From the NCBI RefSeq assembly GCF_016858125.1, contig NZ_CP064781.1:930001-994000 (forward strand): 64,000 nucleotides of DNA. Direction: 5' to 3'. The number at the start of each line of letters is the position of its first letter. Position 1 is the stretch's first letter. This DNA comes from Azospira restricta (GTDB taxonomy: Bacteria > Pseudomonadota > Gammaproteobacteria > Burkholderiales > Rhodocyclaceae). Positions 62,670 through 64,000 of this stretch are shown here, one piece after another. The notes under the pieces were generated by a model. It was not told where the DNA came from. It searched no databases and saw nothing but the letters and a program-made list of their open reading frames with translations. Position numbers and translations under genes: made by a program.

Positions 62670-63365
62670 ATGAGCGAAGAAGGCGTCTACACCGCCGGCC
62701 GCGCCGGCCACATCCGCAGCTACGTGCTGCGCCAGGGGCGCGTCTCGAACGCGCAGCAGCGCTACTACGAGGACATGATGCCGAAGATCGGCATCCCCTA
62801 CGCGGCGGTCCCGCTCGACCTCGACGCGGCCTTCGGCCGAGCCGCGCCGAAGATCCTCGAGATCGGCTGCGGCATGGGTGAGACTACCGCCGCGATCGCG
62901 ACCGCCCACCCGGAGAACGACTACCTCGGGCTGGAGGTGCATACCCCCGGCGTCGGCAGCCTGTGCAAGCTGATCGCCGAGGGCAGCATTCCCAACCTGC
63001 GTGTCTGCCAGCACGACGCGGTCGAGGTGCTGCGCGACATGATCGGCGACGGCACGCTGTCCGGCGTGCACATCTTCTTCCCCGATCCGTGGCCGAAGGC
63101 GCGCCACCACAAGCGCCGGCTGCTCCAGCCGCCGCTGGTGGCGACGCTGGCCGCGAAGCTGAAGCCCGGCGGCTACCTCCACTGCGCGACCGACTGGGAG
63201 AACTACGCCGAGCAGATGCTGGAAGTCCTCTCCGGCGAGCCGGCGCTCGCCAACACCGCCGACGGTTACGCGCCGCGCCCCGAGTACCGGCCGCTGACCA
63301 AGTTCGAGCAGCGCGGCCTGCGCCTCGGGCACGGCGTCTGGGATCTGGTCTTCCGCCGGAAGTAG
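62670..63365 (+). CDS. trmB: tRNA (guanine-N7-)-methyltransferase
   Basis: A 231-residue SAM-dependent methyltransferase of TrmB type, which makes m7G46 in tRNA. Features: [20 protein letters not shown], the SAM loop [16 protein letters not shown], the catalytic/substrate motif [20 protein letters not shown] and [19 protein letters not shown] near the C-terminus. It lies in one line with thiS and thiG, an order usual in beta-proteobacteria. Confidence 0.95.
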   Translation: MSEEGVYTAGRAGHIRSYVLRQGRVSNAQQRYYEDMMPKIGIPYAAVPLDLDAAFGRAAPKILEIGCGMGETTAAIATAHPENDYLGLEVHTPGVGSLCKLIAEGSIPNLRVCQHDAVEVLRDMIGDGTLSGVHIFFPDPWPKARHHKRRLLQPPLVATLAAKLKPGGYLHCATDWENYAEQMLEVLSGEPALANTADGYAPRPEYRPLTKFEQRGLRLGHGVWDLVFRRK

Positions 63366-63369
63366 CCGC

Positions 63370-63906
63370 TCACTGCAGGCGGAAGATCACCGGCAGGATC
63401 AGCTCGCGCGCCGTCACGCCGGGCAGCCGGCCGATCGCCCAGGCGGCCTTCACCGCCGCGTCGTCGAGCAGGCGGTGGCCGCTGGAGGCGGCGAGCCGCA
63501 CGTCGGCGATGCCGCCGTCGGCGGCGAGCGTCAGGATCAGCCGGGCCTCGCCTTCGAGGCCGCGGGCGATCGCTTCCGGCGGGTAGTAGAGGTGCTCGGC
63601 GAGCTTCTTCTGCGCCGCCCGTACCTGCCGGGCGGCGGCCTTCGCCGGCGGCGCGGCGGCCGGCGTCTGCGCGGCCGGGGTTTCCGGCGGCGGCGCGGGC
63701 GGAGCTTCGCGCTCTTCGTTGAGCGTATTCTTCAGCAGCGGCTCGGCCGGCGGCACTTCGACCGGCGGCAGTCGCAGCGTCGCCTGCAGCACGCGCGCCG
63801 GCGGCGGCCTGAGCAGGTCGCGCCAGGCGCCGTGGCCGAGCGCCGCGGCGTGCAGCAGCAGCGAGGCGGCGAAGGCGAGCAGCAGGCGGCGGGGCGACGT
63901 GGTCAC
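63370..63906 (-). CDS. tonB: TonB-family energy transducer
   Basis: A 178-residue protein with an N-terminal membrane anchor (RRLLLAFAASLLLHAAALGH, with the SxxxH-like motif), a Pro/Ala-rich periplasm-spanning middle and a C-terminal TonB domain (YYPPEAIARGLEGEARLILT, then ADVRLAASSGHRLLDDAAVK). It couples inner-membrane energy to outer-membrane receptors. The start is GTG at 63906. It is convergent with trmB, 4 bases apart. No exbBD genes are seen next to it. Confidence 0.85.
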   Translation of the reverse strand: MTTSPRRLLLAFAASLLLHAAALGHGAWRDLLRPPPARVLQATLRLPPVEVPPAEPLLKNTLNEEREAPPAPPPETPAAQTPAAAPPAKAAARQVRAAQKKLAEHLYYPPEAIARGLEGEARLILTLAADGGIADVRLAASSGHRLLDDAAVKAAWAIGRLPGVTARELILPVIFRLQ

Positions 63907-64000
63907 GGAGTCGGGCGGTTTCCGGCGCCGGCAGGCGCCGCGACGGATTGGCGGTCGGGCGATCAGCCGGGCATTTTGGCAGAAAGTGGGGCGTCAGTCG

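Overview
The window is a high-GC proteobacterial sequence in two parts. Bases 1-52383 look like one end of an integrative and conjugative element (ICE) of the ICEclc/PAGI-2 type, loaded with metal-resistance genes. Bases 52384-64000 look like host chromosome. The evidence for the join is an 18-bp copy of a tRNA-Gly 3' end (52366-52383), the kind of target this ICE family uses. The chromosomal genes (glpK-glpD, thiS-thiG-trmB, a TonB protein, a CorC/HlyC protein, a fatty-acid acyl-CoA dehydrogenase) suggest a betaproteobacterium, plausibly Rhodocyclales. That is inference from gene content and order, not from a marker gene.

ICE layout. 1-5055 (minus strand) is a copper-handling gene cluster: DUF2933 protein, membrane methyltransferase, copper P1B-ATPase, orphan Rieske protein, YHS protein, and an MFS transporter cut by the window edge. 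5328-8120 holds an HD-GYP protein and a UbiB/ABC1-family kinase. 8340-11727 is a mercury operon (merR, then merT-merP-merF-merA and a broken merD) with a Tn5053-like terminal repeat beside merR. 11745-25033 is ICE backbone on the minus strand, read from alpA: alpA, parA, shi, parB, DUF2857, STY4528-type replication protein, OST-HTH protein, TIGR03761, DUF3158, ssb, topB, then three small conserved-looking ICE proteins and a long structured non-coding stretch.

The segment from about 25.5 to 52.1 kb is cargo bracketed by two related LysR regulators on opposite strands. It contains an exbD remnant with a Fur-box-like site, a Pb/Cd operon (pbrR/cadR, pbrA, pbrC), a stand-alone DsbD N-terminal domain, an IS630-family insertion sequence, ccmF-ccmG-ccmH-ccmI of cytochrome c maturation, a DsbB-DsbA pair, a Met-rich periplasmic protein, a second DsbB, a CopRS/CusRS-type two-component system, a czcI-czcC-x-czcB-czcA efflux operon, and small periplasmic, lipoprotein and ankyrin proteins.

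How the parts fit: metals are sensed by MerR-type regulators (two clear 19-bp-spacer promoters and a third degenerate candidate) and by a two-component system. They are then reduced (MerA), pumped from cytosol to periplasm (two P-type ATPases) or from periplasm outward (CzcCBA). The most unusual feature is a mobile heme-lyase and thiol-redox set (nDsbD, CcmFGHI, DsbB/DsbA, second DsbB) lying between the lead and cobalt-zinc-cadmium modules, possibly protecting periplasmic thiols and cytochrome c assembly under metal stress. Three copies of a 17-bp palindrome in the backbone are the other strong unexplained signal.
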